Shown here: one piece after another, positions 8,868-18,167 of the stretch
Position numbering within the stretch: position 1 is the first letter of the stretch
Layout: every line of letters begins with the position of its first letter
Origin: Streptomyces sp. WMMC500
Lineage (GTDB): Bacteria; Actinomycetota; Actinomycetes; Streptomycetales; Streptomycetaceae
NCBI RefSeq assembly: GCF_027497195.1
Contig: NZ_CP114905.1
Coordinates: 5,033,001 to 5,097,000 of the forward strand
Direction of reading: 5' to 3'
DNA: 64,000 nt
Notes under the pieces: model-generated
Told to the model about the DNA's origin: nothing
Database searches by the model: none
Seen by the model: only the letters and a program-made list of their open reading frames with translations
Made by a program: the position numbers and the translations under genes

Positions 8868-9836
8868 TCACACGACGAGCAGCGACTTGCCCACGGTCGC
8901 GCGCCGGGCGAGCGAGTCGTGCGCGTCCACGGCGCGCGCCAGCGGGTACGTCGCGCCGATCACCGGCCTGATGCGGCCCGCGGCGGCGAGGTCCAGGGCC
9001 TCGACGAGCGCGGCCCGCGCGACGGACGCGGGGGGCGGGCCGCCCGCCAGGAGGTCGGTCACCCGTACCCCCCGCTCCGCGGCCGCGCGCGGGTCGATCT
9101 CGGCGAAGCCGCCGTCGGACGTCCCGTACGTCGCGAACCTGCCGCCCCGCGCCACGGTCCGGAACACCTCCCGGCCCAGCTCGCCCCCGGCGCCGTCGAA
9201 GGCCAGGTCGACGCCGTCCCCGCCGGCGGCCTCGCGGACCCGGTCCTGCCAGCCGTCCTCTGAGTAGTCGACGGCGTGCGCCGCGCCCAGCTCACGTGCG
9301 AGGGCGAGCTTGCGCTCACCGCGCGCCGCCGCGACGACGCGCGCCCCCGCGTCGCGCGCCAGTTGCAGCACCAGCGACCCCGCCCCGCCGGCCGCCGCCG
9401 CCACGAGCACCGTCTCGCCCGCGCGCGCCTGCCCCGCGCGGGCGAGGAGTACCGCGGTGGTGCCGTCGTGCAGCAGGGCCGCCGCCTCGGCCGTGCCGAG
9501 CGCGTCGGGGACGGCGGCGATCTCCGCCACCTCGGCGACGACCTGCTCCGCGTACCCGGCGGAGGCCGGGGCGACCACGCGCCGCCCGACCCACGCCGCG
9601 TCGACGCCCTCGCCGACGGCCAGCACGGTCCCGGCGCCGCCGCCGCCCGGCACGTACGGCGGCCGCACCGGAAAGATCTCGCCGCCCCAGCCGGCGCGCA
9701 GCAGGGTGTCCAGGTAGATGACGTCCGCCATCTCCAGCCCCACCACGACCTGCCCCGCCCCGGCCACCGGCTCCGGCACCTCCGCCGGCACCAGCACCTC
9801 GGGCCCGCCGAACTCCCGTACCTCGATCGCACGCAC
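8868..9836 (-). CDS. NADPH:quinone oxidoreductase-like, MDR superfamily, zinc-free
   Basis: 322 residues from the GTG at 9836, which gives the family-typical start MRAIEVREFGGPEVL with GGGAG 10 nt upstream; a GTG three codons earlier is also possible. The catalytic GroES-like domain precedes a Rossmann fold with the nucleotide loop AAAAGGAGSLVLQLA (about residues 150-165). The cysteine and histidine zinc ligands of alcohol dehydrogenases are absent, as in quinone oxidoreductases. It converges on the MFS gene 40 bp away. The substrate is unknown. Confidence 0.88.
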   Translation of the reverse strand: MRAIEVREFGGPEVLVPAEVPEPVAGAGQVVVGLEMADVIYLDTLLRAGWGGEIFPVRPPYVPGGGGAGTVLAVGEGVDAAWVGRRVVAPASAGYAEQVVAEVAEIAAVPDALGTAEAAALLHDGTTAVLLARAGQARAGETVLVAAAAGGAGSLVLQLARDAGARVVAAARGERKLALARELGAAHAVDYSEDGWQDRVREAAGGDGVDLAFDGAGGELGREVFRTVARGGRFATYGTSDGGFAEIDPRAAAERGVRVTDLLAGGPPPASVARAALVEALDLAAAGRIRPVIGATYPLARAVDAHDSLARRATVGKSLLVV

Positions 9837-9960
9837 CGCGACCACGCTCCCGTCCTGATCGACTCGACGCGGCCAACGTAGGAGTTCAACAAAGGTTCAG
9901 GTCAAGCGACGTCCCCCGGGGTCCCGGGCGGCGGGGTCGTTCGCCCGTACGGCCGGCCTC

Positions 9961-9995
9961 CCCCCGGCCGTACGCGTACCGCGTACGGCCGGGGG
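9961..9995 (-). terminator. 16-bp perfect hairpin after the SPFH gene
   Basis: Arms 9961-9976 and 9980-9995 (CCCCCGGCCGTACGCG and its complement) pair over 16 bp around a TAC loop. The hairpin begins 6 bp past the SPFH-protein stop at 10002, ideal for ending that minus-strand transcript. Confidence 0.75.
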
Positions 9996-10001
9996 AGGGG
10001 G

Positions 10002-11138
10002 TCAGGACGTCCGGACGGACGTGCCCTCGTGGTCCAGCCGTTCGTCTTCCGGGGATCTGGGCTGGGGCATGGTGTTCCTGACGGAGTCCAGGATGGTCAG
10101 TCCCTGGCCCACCAGCCCCGCCGTGAGCTGACCGAGGCCGTCGGCCCCGTTCAGCACGTTGATGTTCGCGCCCTTCAGGCCGGCCGCGGCCCGCTCGACG
10201 ATGTTCGGGAGCTGGTCGATCAGCTTCTGGTCCAGCGCCACCCTGTCGTACGAGGACGCCGCCTCGGCCTGGATCTTCATCCGTTCCGCCTCGGCGAGCG
10301 CCAGCACCCGGACCCGCTCGGCCTCCGCCTCGGCCGGCTTGACCACCTCCGCCTGCAGTTCCTGCTGGCGGAGCCGGGCCGCGCGCTCGGCCAGCTCGGT
10401 CTGCGCCGCGAGGACGTCCTGCTGCGCGTGCGCGTGCGCCAGCGGCCCGGCCTGCGCCGCCTCCGCCTCGACCCGGCTGACCTCCGCCTGGTACTGCGCC
10501 CGCACCATGGCGGTCTGCCGGGCGTACTCGGCCTGCTTCCGCGCGGACTCCTGCTCCGCCTCGGACGCCTTCTGCGCCGCCCGCGCCTCGGCGATCTTCG
10601 CCTCGCGCTGGATGGCCGCCTGGTGGGGAGCCGACATCGCCTTGATGTAGCCGGTGTCACCGTCGTCGATCGACTGGATCTGGAACGAGTCGACGATCAG
10701 GCCGATCCTGCCCATCTCGCTCTTGGAGGTCTCCACCACCTCGGAGGCGAGCTTCTGCCGCTCCGTGACGATCTCCTCGACCGTCATCGAACCGATGATG
10801 GCCCGCAGGTGGCCGGCGAAGATCCGCCCGGTCAGCACCGACATCTCCTTCTGCTCGGAGAGGAAGCGCTGCCCCGCGTTGACGATGCTCTCGATGTCGT
10901 TGCCGACCTTGAAGGCGATCACCGACCGTACGGTCAGCGGGATGCCCTGCCTGGTCACGCAGTACTCGGCGACCTCCGACTCGTGCATCGCCAGCGACAG
11001 GAAGCGGGTCTTGCGGAAGATCGGTAACACGAACCTGCCGTGCCCGACGACGACGCGGAACGGTGCCCCGTCCCGCCGGCGCCTGCCGCCCGACACGAGC
11101 ATGGCCTGGTCGGGGGCCGGAACGCGATAGCCGAACAT
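10002..11138 (-). CDS. SPFH/Band-7 flotillin-like protein
   Basis: 378 residues. Residues ~1-170 form an SPFH (stomatin/prohibitin/flotillin) domain. Residues ~180-300 are a long Ala/Glu/Arg/Gln-rich helix with repeating EAE and AERA patterns, predicted to form a flotillin-type coiled coil. The end is hydrophilic. There is no clear N-terminal membrane helix, so membrane attachment would rest on hydrophobic patches of the SPFH domain. Flotillin-like proteins scaffold membrane microdomains. The gene just upstream encodes a small NfeD-like OB-fold protein, the standard SPFH partner, which supports the call. Confidence 0.87.
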   Translation of the reverse strand: MFGYRVPAPDQAMLVSGGRRRRDGAPFRVVVGHGRFVLPIFRKTRFLSLAMHESEVAEYCVTRQGIPLTVRSVIAFKVGNDIESIVNAGQRFLSEQKEMSVLTGRIFAGHLRAIIGSMTVEEIVTERQKLASEVVETSKSEMGRIGLIVDSFQIQSIDDGDTGYIKAMSAPHQAAIQREAKIAEARAAQKASEAEQESARKQAEYARQTAMVRAQYQAEVSRVEAEAAQAGPLAHAHAQQDVLAAQTELAERAARLRQQELQAEVVKPAEAEAERVRVLALAEAERMKIQAEAASSYDRVALDQKLIDQLPNIVERAAAGLKGANINVLNGADGLGQLTAGLVGQGLTILDSVRNTMPQPRSPEDERLDHEGTSVRTS

Positions 11139-11148
11139 GCTTACCTCC

Positions 11149-11400
11149 TCACTCCACGGTGCCGATGCCGCCGGTCAGTTCGTCCAGCGGATCGGCCCAC
11201 GCGATCACGGTGACCTGGCGACCGCCGCAGTACTCGGTGACGAGTACCTCCGCTCCCTGCGGCAACGGCTCGGCGGACCAGGCGAGAAAGGTCTCGGTGC
11301 CACCCCGGACCCGCACCAGCACCTCGCCGGGGCCGGCGGACCCGCGGGTGGGGATGACGAGCACGCCCAGACAGCCGATCACGGCGTCGTCAGGCACCAT
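11149..11400 (-). CDS. Small NfeD-like OB-fold protein (soluble C-terminal domain only)
   Basis: 83 residues from the ATG at 11400, preferred because GGAGGGG lies 9 nt upstream; in-frame ATG codons at 11418, 11439 and 11466 have no such site. The sequence is a beta-rich stretch ([33 protein letters not shown]) like the OB fold at the end of NfeD proteins, but without the protease domain or membrane helices. It ends 10 bp before the flotillin-like gene, so the two form one operon. The assignment rests on fold pattern and context. Confidence 0.65.
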   Translation of the reverse strand: MVPDDAVIGCLGVLVIPTRGSAGPGEVLVRVRGGTETFLAWSAEPLPQGAEVLVTEYCGGRQVTVIAWADPLDELTGGIGTVE

Positions 11401-11548
11401 CGATGGATTCCCCTCCATCACCCTGCTCGCGACGTTCATGCGTACCCTACTCACGACGACGGTCACTCAATCTTGGTTTCGCCCGCCCGGGAGGGGGCCC
11501 CGGCGGTTTCGCTCTTGGGTGTCAGTCGGGGCCCGTAGGCTGGCCCCC

Positions 11549-12379
11549 ATGGCGAAGAGTGGCGAGGCAGCGCCCGCGGCCGGGGGCCGCGCGGTGGTGC
11601 GCAAGGCGAAACCGGCGCCGACACGGACGGGGCTGGTGCGGCAGGCCCGGCGGATCTACCGCGAGCTGGCCGAGGTGTATCCGTACGCGCATCCGGAGCT
11701 GGACTTCGAGAACCCGTATCAGTTGCTCATCGCCACGGTGCTCTCCGCGCAGACCACTGACCTGCGGGTGAACCAGACGACCCCAGCGCTCTTCGCGAAG
11801 TACCCGACGCCCGAGGACCTGGCCGCGGCCAATCCGGAGGAGGTCGAGCAGCTCATCCGGCCCACCGGGTTCTTCCGCGCCAAGACCAAGTCGATCATGG
11901 GCCTTTCGCAGGCCCTGCGGGACGACTTCGGCGGCGAGGTCCCGGGGAATCTGAAGGACCTGGTCAAGCTGCCGGGCGTGGGCCGCAAGACGGCGTTCGT
12001 CGTGCTGGGCAACGCCTTCGGGGTCCCCGGCATCACGGTCGACACGCACTTCGCCCGGCTCGTGCGGCGCTGGAAGTGGACCGAGCAGACCGACCCCGAC
12101 AAGATCGAGCAGGAGGTCGGGTCCCTCTTTCCGAAGAAGGACTGGACGATGCTCTCGCACTACGTGATATTCCACGGCCGGCGCATCTGCCACGCCCGCA
12201 AGCCCGCCTGCGGCGCCTGCCCCATCGCCCCGCTCTGCCCGGCGTACGGCGAGGGGGAGACGGACCCGGAGAAGGCGCGCAAGCTGCTGAAGTACGAGAA
12301 GGGCGGCATGCACGGCCAGCGCCTCAAGCCCCCGCCGGACTACCCCGGGAAGCCCGCGCCGCCGCTGGGAGCCGCATGA
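11549..12379 (+). CDS. nth: Endonuclease III (DNA glycosylase/AP lyase)
   Basis: 276 residues. A basic N-terminal extension of ~35 residues precedes the HhH-GPD fold. The helix-hairpin-helix LPGVGRKTA carries the Schiff-base lysine, and VDTHFARL carries the catalytic Asp. The end has the 4Fe-4S ligands C-X6-C-X2-C-X5-C ([17 protein letters not shown]). It removes oxidised pyrimidines in base excision repair. The ATG at 11549 has no good ribosome site, so translation may be leaderless or weak. The Nudix gene overlaps its stop by ATGA. Confidence 0.95.
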   Translation: MAKSGEAAPAAGGRAVVRKAKPAPTRTGLVRQARRIYRELAEVYPYAHPELDFENPYQLLIATVLSAQTTDLRVNQTTPALFAKYPTPEDLAAANPEEVEQLIRPTGFFRAKTKSIMGLSQALRDDFGGEVPGNLKDLVKLPGVGRKTAFVVLGNAFGVPGITVDTHFARLVRRWKWTEQTDPDKIEQEVGSLFPKKDWTMLSHYVIFHGRRICHARKPACGACPIAPLCPAYGEGETDPEKARKLLKYEKGGMHGQRLKPPPDYPGKPAPPLGAA

Positions 12380-13356
12380 CGCGCTCACGCGGTACGCCCG
12401 GCCGGCCGGGCGGCGGTGCCGCCGCGGGTGCGGCGCGGGACACGGCGGAGGAGGCGGCGGCCGGCGCTTCGGCGCGCGCGGGGGCGGTTGAAGCGCGCGG
12501 TGAAGCGGGCGGGGGCGCGCGCGACGGCGCGGGAGCCCATGGCGCCGCGGACGGGCGCCCCGAAGGCGCGGATTCCGCCCGTACGTCCGTGGGCCGTACG
12601 CCCGTGTCCCGTACGCCGGTGTCCCCCACACCCCCGTCCCGTACGCCCCCGTCCCCTACCCCGCCGTCCCGCACGCCCCAGTCCCGTACACCCGTCGCCG
12701 TCAGCGACGCCGGGCTGCCCGGCTGGCTGGGGCCGGTCGCCGACGCGGCCCGCACCGTACGGCCGGAAGAGCTGAGCAGCTTCCTCCCGCCCGACGGCGA
12801 CGGCGGCCGGCCCGCGGCCGTGCTCGTCCTCTTCGGCGACGGCGACGACGGCCCCGAGCTGCTGCTCACCGAGCGCGCCAGCTCGCTGCGCTCGCACGCC
12901 GGCCAACCCTCCTTCCCCGGCGGCTCCCTGGACCCGGAGGACGGCGATCCCGCCGGCGAAGGGCCGCTGCGCGCCGCGCTGCGCGAGGCGCAGGAGGAGA
13001 CGGGGCTCGACCCCGCGGGCGTGCAGGTGTTCTCCGTGCTGCCCCGGCTGTACATCCCGGTCAGCGGCTTCGTCGTCTCCCCCGTGCTCGGCTGGTGGCG
13101 CGAGCCCAGCCCCGTCCGCGTCGTCGATCCGGCCGAGACGGCACGGGTGTTCAGCGTCACCGTGGCGGATCTCACCGACCCGGCGAACCGCGCCATGGCC
13201 GTCCATCCGCGCGGCCACCTCGGCCCCGCGTTCCTCGTCCGCTCCACGCTGGTCTGGGGTTTCACCGCCGGCGTGATCGACCGCATCCTGCACCTGGCCG
13301 GCTGGGAGCGCCCGTGGGATCGTGACCGCCGGGTGCCGCTGGACTGGCGCACATGA
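12376..13356 (+). CDS. NUDIX hydrolase, NudL/CoA pyrophosphatase type
   Basis: 326 residues. The start overlaps the nth stop (ATGA), implying translational coupling. Residues 1-125 are low complexity: an Ala/Gly/Glu-rich part, then seven five-residue units of the form (R/P)TPxS. The Nudix domain starts near 130 and shows [16 protein letters not shown] with FPGG, the signature of coenzyme A pyrophosphatases, and the core REAQEETGL. The first Gly of the classic Nudix box is replaced by Asp, as the insertion in this subfamily allows. It probably hydrolyses CoA or related dinucleotides. The disordered front is much longer than in E. coli NudL. Confidence 0.9.
   Translation: MTRSRGTPGRPGGGAAAGAARDTAEEAAAGASARAGAVEARGEAGGGARDGAGAHGAADGRPEGADSARTSVGRTPVSRTPVSPTPPSRTPPSPTPPSRTPQSRTPVAVSDAGLPGWLGPVADAARTVRPEELSSFLPPDGDGGRPAAVLVLFGDGDDGPELLLTERASSLRSHAGQPSFPGGSLDPEDGDPAGEGPLRAALREAQEETGLDPAGVQVFSVLPRLYIPVSGFVVSPVLGWWREPSPVRVVDPAETARVFSVTVADLTDPANRAMAVHPRGHLGPAFLVRSTLVWGFTAGVIDRILHLAGWERPWDRDRRVPLDWRT
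12595..12699 (+). repeat. 15-bp minisatellite, 7 units, inside the Nudix gene
   Basis: Seven consecutive 15-bp units (consensus CGTACGCCCGTGTCC with variants) lie exactly in frame from 12595. They encode [30 protein letters not shown] and RTPVA. In-frame units of this kind can change number by slippage without breaking the gene. Confidence 0.85.
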
Positions 13357-13368
13357 GACGGTGACCGG

Positions 13369-14568
13369 GTGAACGTGCTGGACATCCTGCTGGTGGCGGC
13401 GGCCGTGTGGTTCGCCGTGGTCGGCTATCGCCAGGGCTTCGTGGTCGGCATCCTGTCCGTGTGCGGGTTCGTCGGCGGCGGGCTGCTGGCCATCTATCTG
13501 CTGCCGGTCGTCTGGGACCTGGTCACCGACGGCGCCGCCCTCGGCCCGACGGCCGCGTTCGGTGCCATCGTGCTCGTCCTCATAGCGGCCTCGGTGGGTC
13601 AGGGACTCACCACCCACCTCGGCAACCAACTGCGGCAGTACATCACCTGGTCCCCCGCCCGCTCCCTCGACGCCACCGGCGGCGCGCTGGTCAACGTCGC
13701 GGCGCTGCTGCTCGTCGCCTGGCTGCTCGGTACGGCGCTGGCGTCGACGACGCTGCCGACCGTCGCCCGCGAGGTGCGCGCGTCGAAGGTGCTGGGCGGC
13801 GTGGCCGAGGTGATGCCGAAGAGCGCCGACACCTGGTTCGACGAGTTCAGTTCCGTGCTGTCGGAGAACCGCTTCCCGCAGGTCTTCGCGCCGTTCCAGA
13901 GCGAGCGGATCACCAACGTCCCGGCGCCGGACCCCGCGCTGGTGGGCAGCCCGGTGGTGGAGCAGGCCCGGGACAGCATCGTCAAGGTCGTCGGCACGGC
14001 CCAGTCCTGCGGCAAGGTGCTGGAGGGCACCGGCTTCGTCTTCGCGCCGCAGCGCGTGATGACCAACGCCCACGTCGTCGGCGGGGTCGACGAGCCCACC
14101 GTGCAGATCGGCGGCGAGGGCCGGCTCTACGACGGCGAGGTCGTGCTCTACGACTGGGAGCGGGACATCGCCGTGCTGGAGATCCCCGAACTGGACGCCC
14201 CCGCCCTGCCGTTCGACCAGGAGGACGCGGGCCGCGGCGACGACGCCATCGTCGCCGGCTTCCCGGAGAACGGCGGCTTCGACGTACGGGCGGCGCGCGT
14301 GCGCGACCGCATCACGGCCAACGGCCCGGACATCTACCGCCGCGGCACGGTCAACCGCGACGTCTACTCGCTCTTCACCCTCGTCCGCCAGGGCAACTCC
14401 GGCGGCCCGCTGCTCAACCCCGAGGGCGCCGTCGTGGGCGTCATCTTCGCCAGGTCCATGGACGACCAGGACACCGGCTACGCGCTGACCGTCGACGAGG
14501 TGCGCGACGACATCGAGCGCGGGCGCACGGCGACGCGGCGCGTGGACAGCGACAGTTGCGCCATGTGA
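13369..14568 (+). CDS. MarP-like membrane serine protease (CvpA plus trypsin-like domains)
   Basis: 399 residues from a GTG. Four hydrophobic segments in residues 1-125 form a CvpA/colicin V production domain; a periplasm-facing trypsin-like protease follows. The triad is visible as His235 (TNAHVV), Asp266 (ERDIAVL) and Ser344 (GNSGGP). Cys214 and Cys397 sit where the regulatory disulfide of M. tuberculosis MarP lies. MarP processes envelope hydrolases during acid and oxidative stress; the same role here is inferred. It begins 12 bp after the Nudix stop, in the nth operon. Confidence 0.93.
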   Translation: MNVLDILLVAAAVWFAVVGYRQGFVVGILSVCGFVGGGLLAIYLLPVVWDLVTDGAALGPTAAFGAIVLVLIAASVGQGLTTHLGNQLRQYITWSPARSLDATGGALVNVAALLLVAWLLGTALASTTLPTVAREVRASKVLGGVAEVMPKSADTWFDEFSSVLSENRFPQVFAPFQSERITNVPAPDPALVGSPVVEQARDSIVKVVGTAQSCGKVLEGTGFVFAPQRVMTNAHVVGGVDEPTVQIGGEGRLYDGEVVLYDWERDIAVLEIPELDAPALPFDQEDAGRGDDAIVAGFPENGGFDVRAARVRDRITANGPDIYRRGTVNRDVYSLFTLVRQGNSGGPLLNPEGAVVGVIFARSMDDQDTGYALTVDEVRDDIERGRTATRRVDSDSCAM

Positions 14569-14632
14569 GACGCCCGGGGCGGACCCGGGTGTGACAGAGG
14601 GGGCAGGGCCGGTGCACGCACCCCGGCGGGCG

Positions 14633-14806
14633 CTAGTGCACGCGCCGCAACCGGGCGCTCATCCAGCGGGCCCGGCGGCGGAGAATGTGCGGGATCCCCA
14701 GATGGAGGTCCACTTCGCGATGCGCCGCAGCGCCCTGGAGCGGTCTGGCGTCCGGGGCGGGGGAGCGGTGGGTTCCTACGTCGTTGTAGTCATGCATCCA
14801 ACCCAT
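14633..14806 (-). CDS. Small basic protein, 57 residues, unrecognised
   Basis: A short frame starting MGWMHDYNDVG and ending in an Arg-rich helix (RRRARWMSARLRR). The ATG at 14806 is preceded by GGGGGAGG at 8-9 nt, an excellent ribosome site, and most third positions are G or C. No signal peptide or membrane segment is present; the C-terminal half is strongly basic and amphipathic. It lies in a ~410-bp gap between the protease gene (convergent) and the hydrolase (same strand, ending at 14980). No function is assigned. The start signal is the main support; chance remains possible. Confidence 0.4.
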   Translation of the reverse strand: MGWMHDYNDVGTHRSPAPDARPLQGAAAHREVDLHLGIPHILRRRARWMSARLRRVH

Positions 14807-14979
14807 ACCCCGGATCCTCCCCCCACCGGGCGGCCGGTAATCGCCCTTTCTCGAGTCCGTCGGCGTATGCAGGGTGCAAGTGCCGGGTGCGGTTGCCGCG
14901 CCGACGGTGCCGGGCCCGCGTCGCCCGGTCGGCGGAGGATGCCGTGCGGGCCGTGGACCGGTCGCTGACCTGCGGTGGT

Positions 14980-15906
14980 TCAGCGGTCGGGCTCGGGATC
15001 CCGCAGCCAACTGACGAGTTCGGTGGTGAACGCGACCGGGTCCTCCTCGTGCGGGAAGTGCCCGAGACCGTCGAAAAGCCGCCACCGGTACGGCGCTTCC
15101 ACATACGCCACCGACCCGGCCGCACTCCGCGTGCGCATCACCGGATCGAGGGACCCGTGCAGATGCAGCACCGGCACCCGCACCGGCAGCTTCATCCGGC
15201 GGTAGAACTGTATGCCGTCCGGCCGCCCCAGCGACCGTACGAGCCAGCGGTACGGCTCCACCGAGCAGTGCGCCGTCGAGGGCACGGTCATCGCCCGCCG
15301 GTAGACCTCCAGCGCCTTGTCGTCCGGCTGCCGCGGCCCGGACCACGTGCGGATCAGCCGGCCGACCAACGCGGCGTCGTCGGCGACGAGTTGCCGTTCG
15401 GGCAGCCAGGGGCGCTGGGCGCTCCAGACGAAGGAGCCCGCGGCGCTCTGCCGCGGGTCGGTGAGCATCGCGGAGCGCCAGCGGCGCGGGTGCGGCATCG
15501 AGGAGACGGTCAGCCGGCGGATCAGCTTGGGCCGCATCACGGCCGCGGTCCAGGCGAGATAGCCGCCGAGGTCGTGGCCGACGAGCGCGGCGTCCGGCTC
15601 GCCGAGGGAGCGGATCACCCCCGTGACGTCGAGGGCGAGGTTCGCGGGGTCGTAGCCCCGGGGCGTACGGTCGCTGCCGCCGACGCCGCGCAGGTCCATG
15701 GCCACCGCGCGGTACCCGGCCTCGGCGAGCGCCGGCAGTTGATGCCGCCAGGTCCACCAGAACTGCGGAAACCCGTGCAGCAGCAGCACCAGCGGTCCTT
15801 CGCCCATCTCCGCGATGTGGAAGCGGGCGCCGTTCGCCGCGACCTCCCTGTGGACCCAGGGACCCTCGAGGTGGACTGCCGGATCGACTGGCGACGGTGC
15901 CGTCAT
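14980..15906 (-). CDS. Alpha/beta hydrolase, epoxide hydrolase-like
   Basis: 308 residues. The oxyanion motif HGFPQFWWTWR (near residue 44) and the nucleophile elbow VGHDLGG show an Asp instead of Ser, the mark of epoxide hydrolases and haloalkane dehalogenases. A cap domain follows, and the late HLHGSLDPV and GLGHFPHEE supply the acid and His of the triad. The ATG overlaps the stop of the holin-like gene (ATGA), so the two are co-translated. The substrate is unknown. Confidence 0.9.
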   Translation of the reverse strand: MTAPSPVDPAVHLEGPWVHREVAANGARFHIAEMGEGPLVLLLHGFPQFWWTWRHQLPALAEAGYRAVAMDLRGVGGSDRTPRGYDPANLALDVTGVIRSLGEPDAALVGHDLGGYLAWTAAVMRPKLIRRLTVSSMPHPRRWRSAMLTDPRQSAAGSFVWSAQRPWLPERQLVADDAALVGRLIRTWSGPRQPDDKALEVYRRAMTVPSTAHCSVEPYRWLVRSLGRPDGIQFYRRMKLPVRVPVLHLHGSLDPVMRTRSAAGSVAYVEAPYRWRLFDGLGHFPHEEDPVAFTTELVSWLRDPEPDR

Positions 15907-16478
15907 GACTCCGAGCGTGCCACGTCCACGGCCGGCTTGCGTCGGTCCGCCGGATGACTTCTGCCGCGCAGCGAGTCGGACAGGACGCTGGCCGTCTCCT
16001 TGGTGGAGTTCATCGCGCGCTCGGGCTTGCGCATCTGGCGCATCTTGGCGATGCCCCAGAGGGCGGCGAGCGCGCCGAGGACCAGGTGGGCGCCGAAGAC
16101 GATGAGGAACGACCAGCCGAGGGCCAGCCCCAGCGCGTGCAGCCCGTACGCGGCGGCGAAGCCGAGCATCGGGATGCCGAAGAGGACGAGGACGGCGGCG
16201 GCGCCGAGGGCGGTGCCGCCAGCACCGGCGCGCTTGATGTCCTCCCGGGTCTCGGCCTTGAGCAGGGCGATCTCGTCGTGGAGCAGCGCGCTCAGCCCGG
16301 TGGTGGCGGTCGAGACGAGCTGCCCGAGGCTCTGCTGGCCGTCGAGGTGGACGTCGGCGTCGAGGTCGGTGACCGTGACGCTCTTCGTGGTGCCGCTCTT
16401 CGCCGTGCTGACCTTCGCCGTGCCGCTCGCGTCCGCGGCCGTCCGGTTTCCTGCCGCACCGTCACCGGCTGCGCTCAT
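15903..16478 (-). CDS. Phage holin-X family membrane protein
   Basis: 191 residues. A Thr/Ser/Lys-rich N-terminus precedes a conserved helix (SLGQLVSTATTGLSALLHDEIALLKAE) and two membrane segments (about residues 90-145), then a basic tail. This is the actinobacterial Holin-X/DUF1469 arrangement. Despite the name, such chromosomal genes are not evidence of a prophage; the function is unknown. It lies 29 bp downstream of nhaA and overlaps the hydrolase by 4 bp, forming a three-gene unit. Confidence 0.85.
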   Translation of the reverse strand: MSAAGDGAAGNRTAADASGTAKVSTAKSGTTKSVTVTDLDADVHLDGQQSLGQLVSTATTGLSALLHDEIALLKAETREDIKRAGAGGTALGAAAVLVLFGIPMLGFAAAYGLHALGLALGWSFLIVFGAHLVLGALAALWGIAKMRQMRKPERAMNSTKETASVLSDSLRGRSHPADRRKPAVDVARSES

Positions 16479-16507
16479 CGTCCGTCCCTTCGCCGCCCGG
16501 AGTCACA

Positions 16508-17905
16508 TCATGCCCGACGGTCACCCGACTCGCCGGGCGGGTGCCGCGTTTCGGCACGCCTCCGGTGTTCCGCGGCCTTTGCCTCGTAGATCACGGCCAT
16601 CCGGAGGTGGTACTCCGGATCATCCTGCTGGTAGATGTCCGGTATACGGTCCTGGTCCTCGTCGCGCTCCTCCTCCTCCCAGATCGTCTTGTAGCGATTG
16701 TCGCGGATCTTGAGCATGAAGCACGCGATCACGGCGGCGATGAAGGAGCCCGTCAGCACCGCCGCCTTGGTCTCCTCGGCGAGCCCGCCGTCCTCGGCGA
16801 AGGCAAGCTCGCTGATGAGCAGCGAGACCGTGAAGCCGATGCCGGCGAGGGTGGCGACGGCGAAGACGTCGGGCCATCTCAGCGCCGGGTTCAGCTCCGC
16901 CCGGGTGAATCGGGCGGCGAGCCAGGAGCCGACCGAGATGCCGAGGACCTTGCCGAGGACGAGGCCGAGGACGACGCCGAGGGGCTCGGGGTCGGTGAAC
17001 ACCCCCGCCATCGAGTCGCCGTTCACGGCCACGCCGGCCGCGAAGAACGCGAAGACGGGGACGGCGAGGCCCGCGGAGAGCGGGCGTATCTGGTGCTCGA
17101 TGCGCGCGCCGGGTGAGACCTCTTCGCCCGGTCGGGTGGTGACGCGCAGCATCAGGCCCATGGCGACGCCCGCGATGGTGGCGTGCACGCCGCTGGCGTG
17201 CATGAGCGCCCAGATGACGAGGGCGAGCGGGAGGTACACGTACCAGCCGCGTACCTCGCGGCGCTGGAGGAACCAGAAGAGGACGAGCCCGGCGAGGGCG
17301 CCGCCGAGGGCGACGAAGTCGATGCTGGCGGTGTAGAAGATCGCGATGATCAGGATCGCGAAGAGGTCGTCCACGACGGCCAGCGTCAGCAGGAAGGCGC
17401 GCAGCGCGGCGGGGAGGTTGCTGCCGATGACCGCGAGCACGGCGAGCGCGAACGCGATGTCGGTGGCGGTGGGGATGGCCCAGCCGCCGAGGTCGCCGCG
17501 GCCGGCGTTGACGGCGACGTAGAAGAACGCGGGGGTGACCATGCCGCAGAGCGCGGCGATGATCGGCAGCGCGGCGGCCCGCGGGTCGCGCAGCTCCCCG
17601 TCGACCAGCTCGCGCTTCAGCTCGACGCCGACGACGAAGAAGAAGATCGTCAGCAGCCCGTCCTTGGCCCAGTGGGCGAGATCGAGGCGGAGGTCGAGTG
17701 CGGAGGGGCCGAAGGTGAAGCCCTTGATGTCCTCGTACGTGCCGCTGAGGCCGCTGTTCGCGAAGACGAGGGCGACGACGGCCGCGGCCAGCAGGATCAG
17801 TCCGCCGACGGTCTCCGTACGCAGTGCCTCGGCGACGTACGTGCGCTCTCTGAGCGACGGCCGGCGCAGGAACTGGGACTGCTGCGGGCGCTGGGGCGCG
17901 GTCAC
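16508..17905 (-). CDS. nhaA: Na+/H+ antiporter NhaA
   Basis: 465 residues with about 12 membrane helices. Asp149 (PTATDIAFAL) and Asp179-Asp180 (LAVVDDLFAI) match the ion-binding Asp133 and Asp163-Asp164 of E. coli NhaA. The C-terminal ~60 residues are a charged cytoplasmic tail (WEEEERDEDQDR and a His/Arg-rich end) absent from E. coli. It exchanges sodium for protons at alkaline pH or high salt. It is the first gene of a minus-strand unit with the holin-like and hydrolase genes; a promoter candidate lies at 18011-18038. Confidence 0.96.
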   Translation of the reverse strand: MTAPQRPQQSQFLRRPSLRERTYVAEALRTETVGGLILLAAAVVALVFANSGLSGTYEDIKGFTFGPSALDLRLDLAHWAKDGLLTIFFFVVGVELKRELVDGELRDPRAAALPIIAALCGMVTPAFFYVAVNAGRGDLGGWAIPTATDIAFALAVLAVIGSNLPAALRAFLLTLAVVDDLFAILIIAIFYTASIDFVALGGALAGLVLFWFLQRREVRGWYVYLPLALVIWALMHASGVHATIAGVAMGLMLRVTTRPGEEVSPGARIEHQIRPLSAGLAVPVFAFFAAGVAVNGDSMAGVFTDPEPLGVVLGLVLGKVLGISVGSWLAARFTRAELNPALRWPDVFAVATLAGIGFTVSLLISELAFAEDGGLAEETKAAVLTGSFIAAVIACFMLKIRDNRYKTIWEEEERDEDQDRIPDIYQQDDPEYHLRMAVIYEAKAAEHRRRAETRHPPGESGDRRA

Positions 17906-18010
17906 GACGGGGCCTCCCGGGCGGTGGACGGCGGATACACGAGTGCTGTGTGCCGACCAGACTTCCCGGCGCGCCTCAGGGTTTTATCGCTCTCTTTACG
18001 TGTCTCCGCC

Positions 18011-18038
18011 ACCCTACAGGCCGTCGCCGGTCGATCAA
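18011..18038 (-). promoter_or_regulatory. Promoter candidate for nhaA
   Basis: Read on the minus strand: TTGATC (18038-18033), a 16-bp spacer and TAGGGT (18016-18011), about 105 bp before the nhaA start. Hexamers and spacing fit a housekeeping-type promoter. Confidence 0.45.
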
Positions 18039-18093
18039 CCTGGGGTCAGATTACGGGCAAAAAGGAGGTGTGGCGCGATCGGGCGGCGGGGGC

Positions 18094-18124
18094 TGCCGGC
18101 GGCGGGGTGTCCCCACCGCCGGCA
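18094..18124 (-). terminator. Hairpin downstream of the acetyl-CoA synthetase gene
   Basis: Arms 18094-18107 and 18111-18124 pair over 14 positions with one C/A mismatch around a TGT loop. It starts about 45 bp after the acs stop and lies upstream of the nhaA promoter candidate, so it probably separates the two transcripts. Confidence 0.6.
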
Positions 18125-18167
18125 CCGCTCACCGCGCGCCCGGCCGCCCGGGCCGGCCGCCCGCGGC

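Noticed and set aside
14591..14968. 125-residue plus-strand frame after the MarP-like gene
   Set aside because: Low-complexity composition, no clear ribosome site, and it opposes the better-supported 57-residue frame.
15903..16478. Holin-like gene as evidence for a prophage
   Set aside because: Holin-X proteins are common chromosomal genes in actinobacteria; no phage structural, lysis or integrase genes are near.
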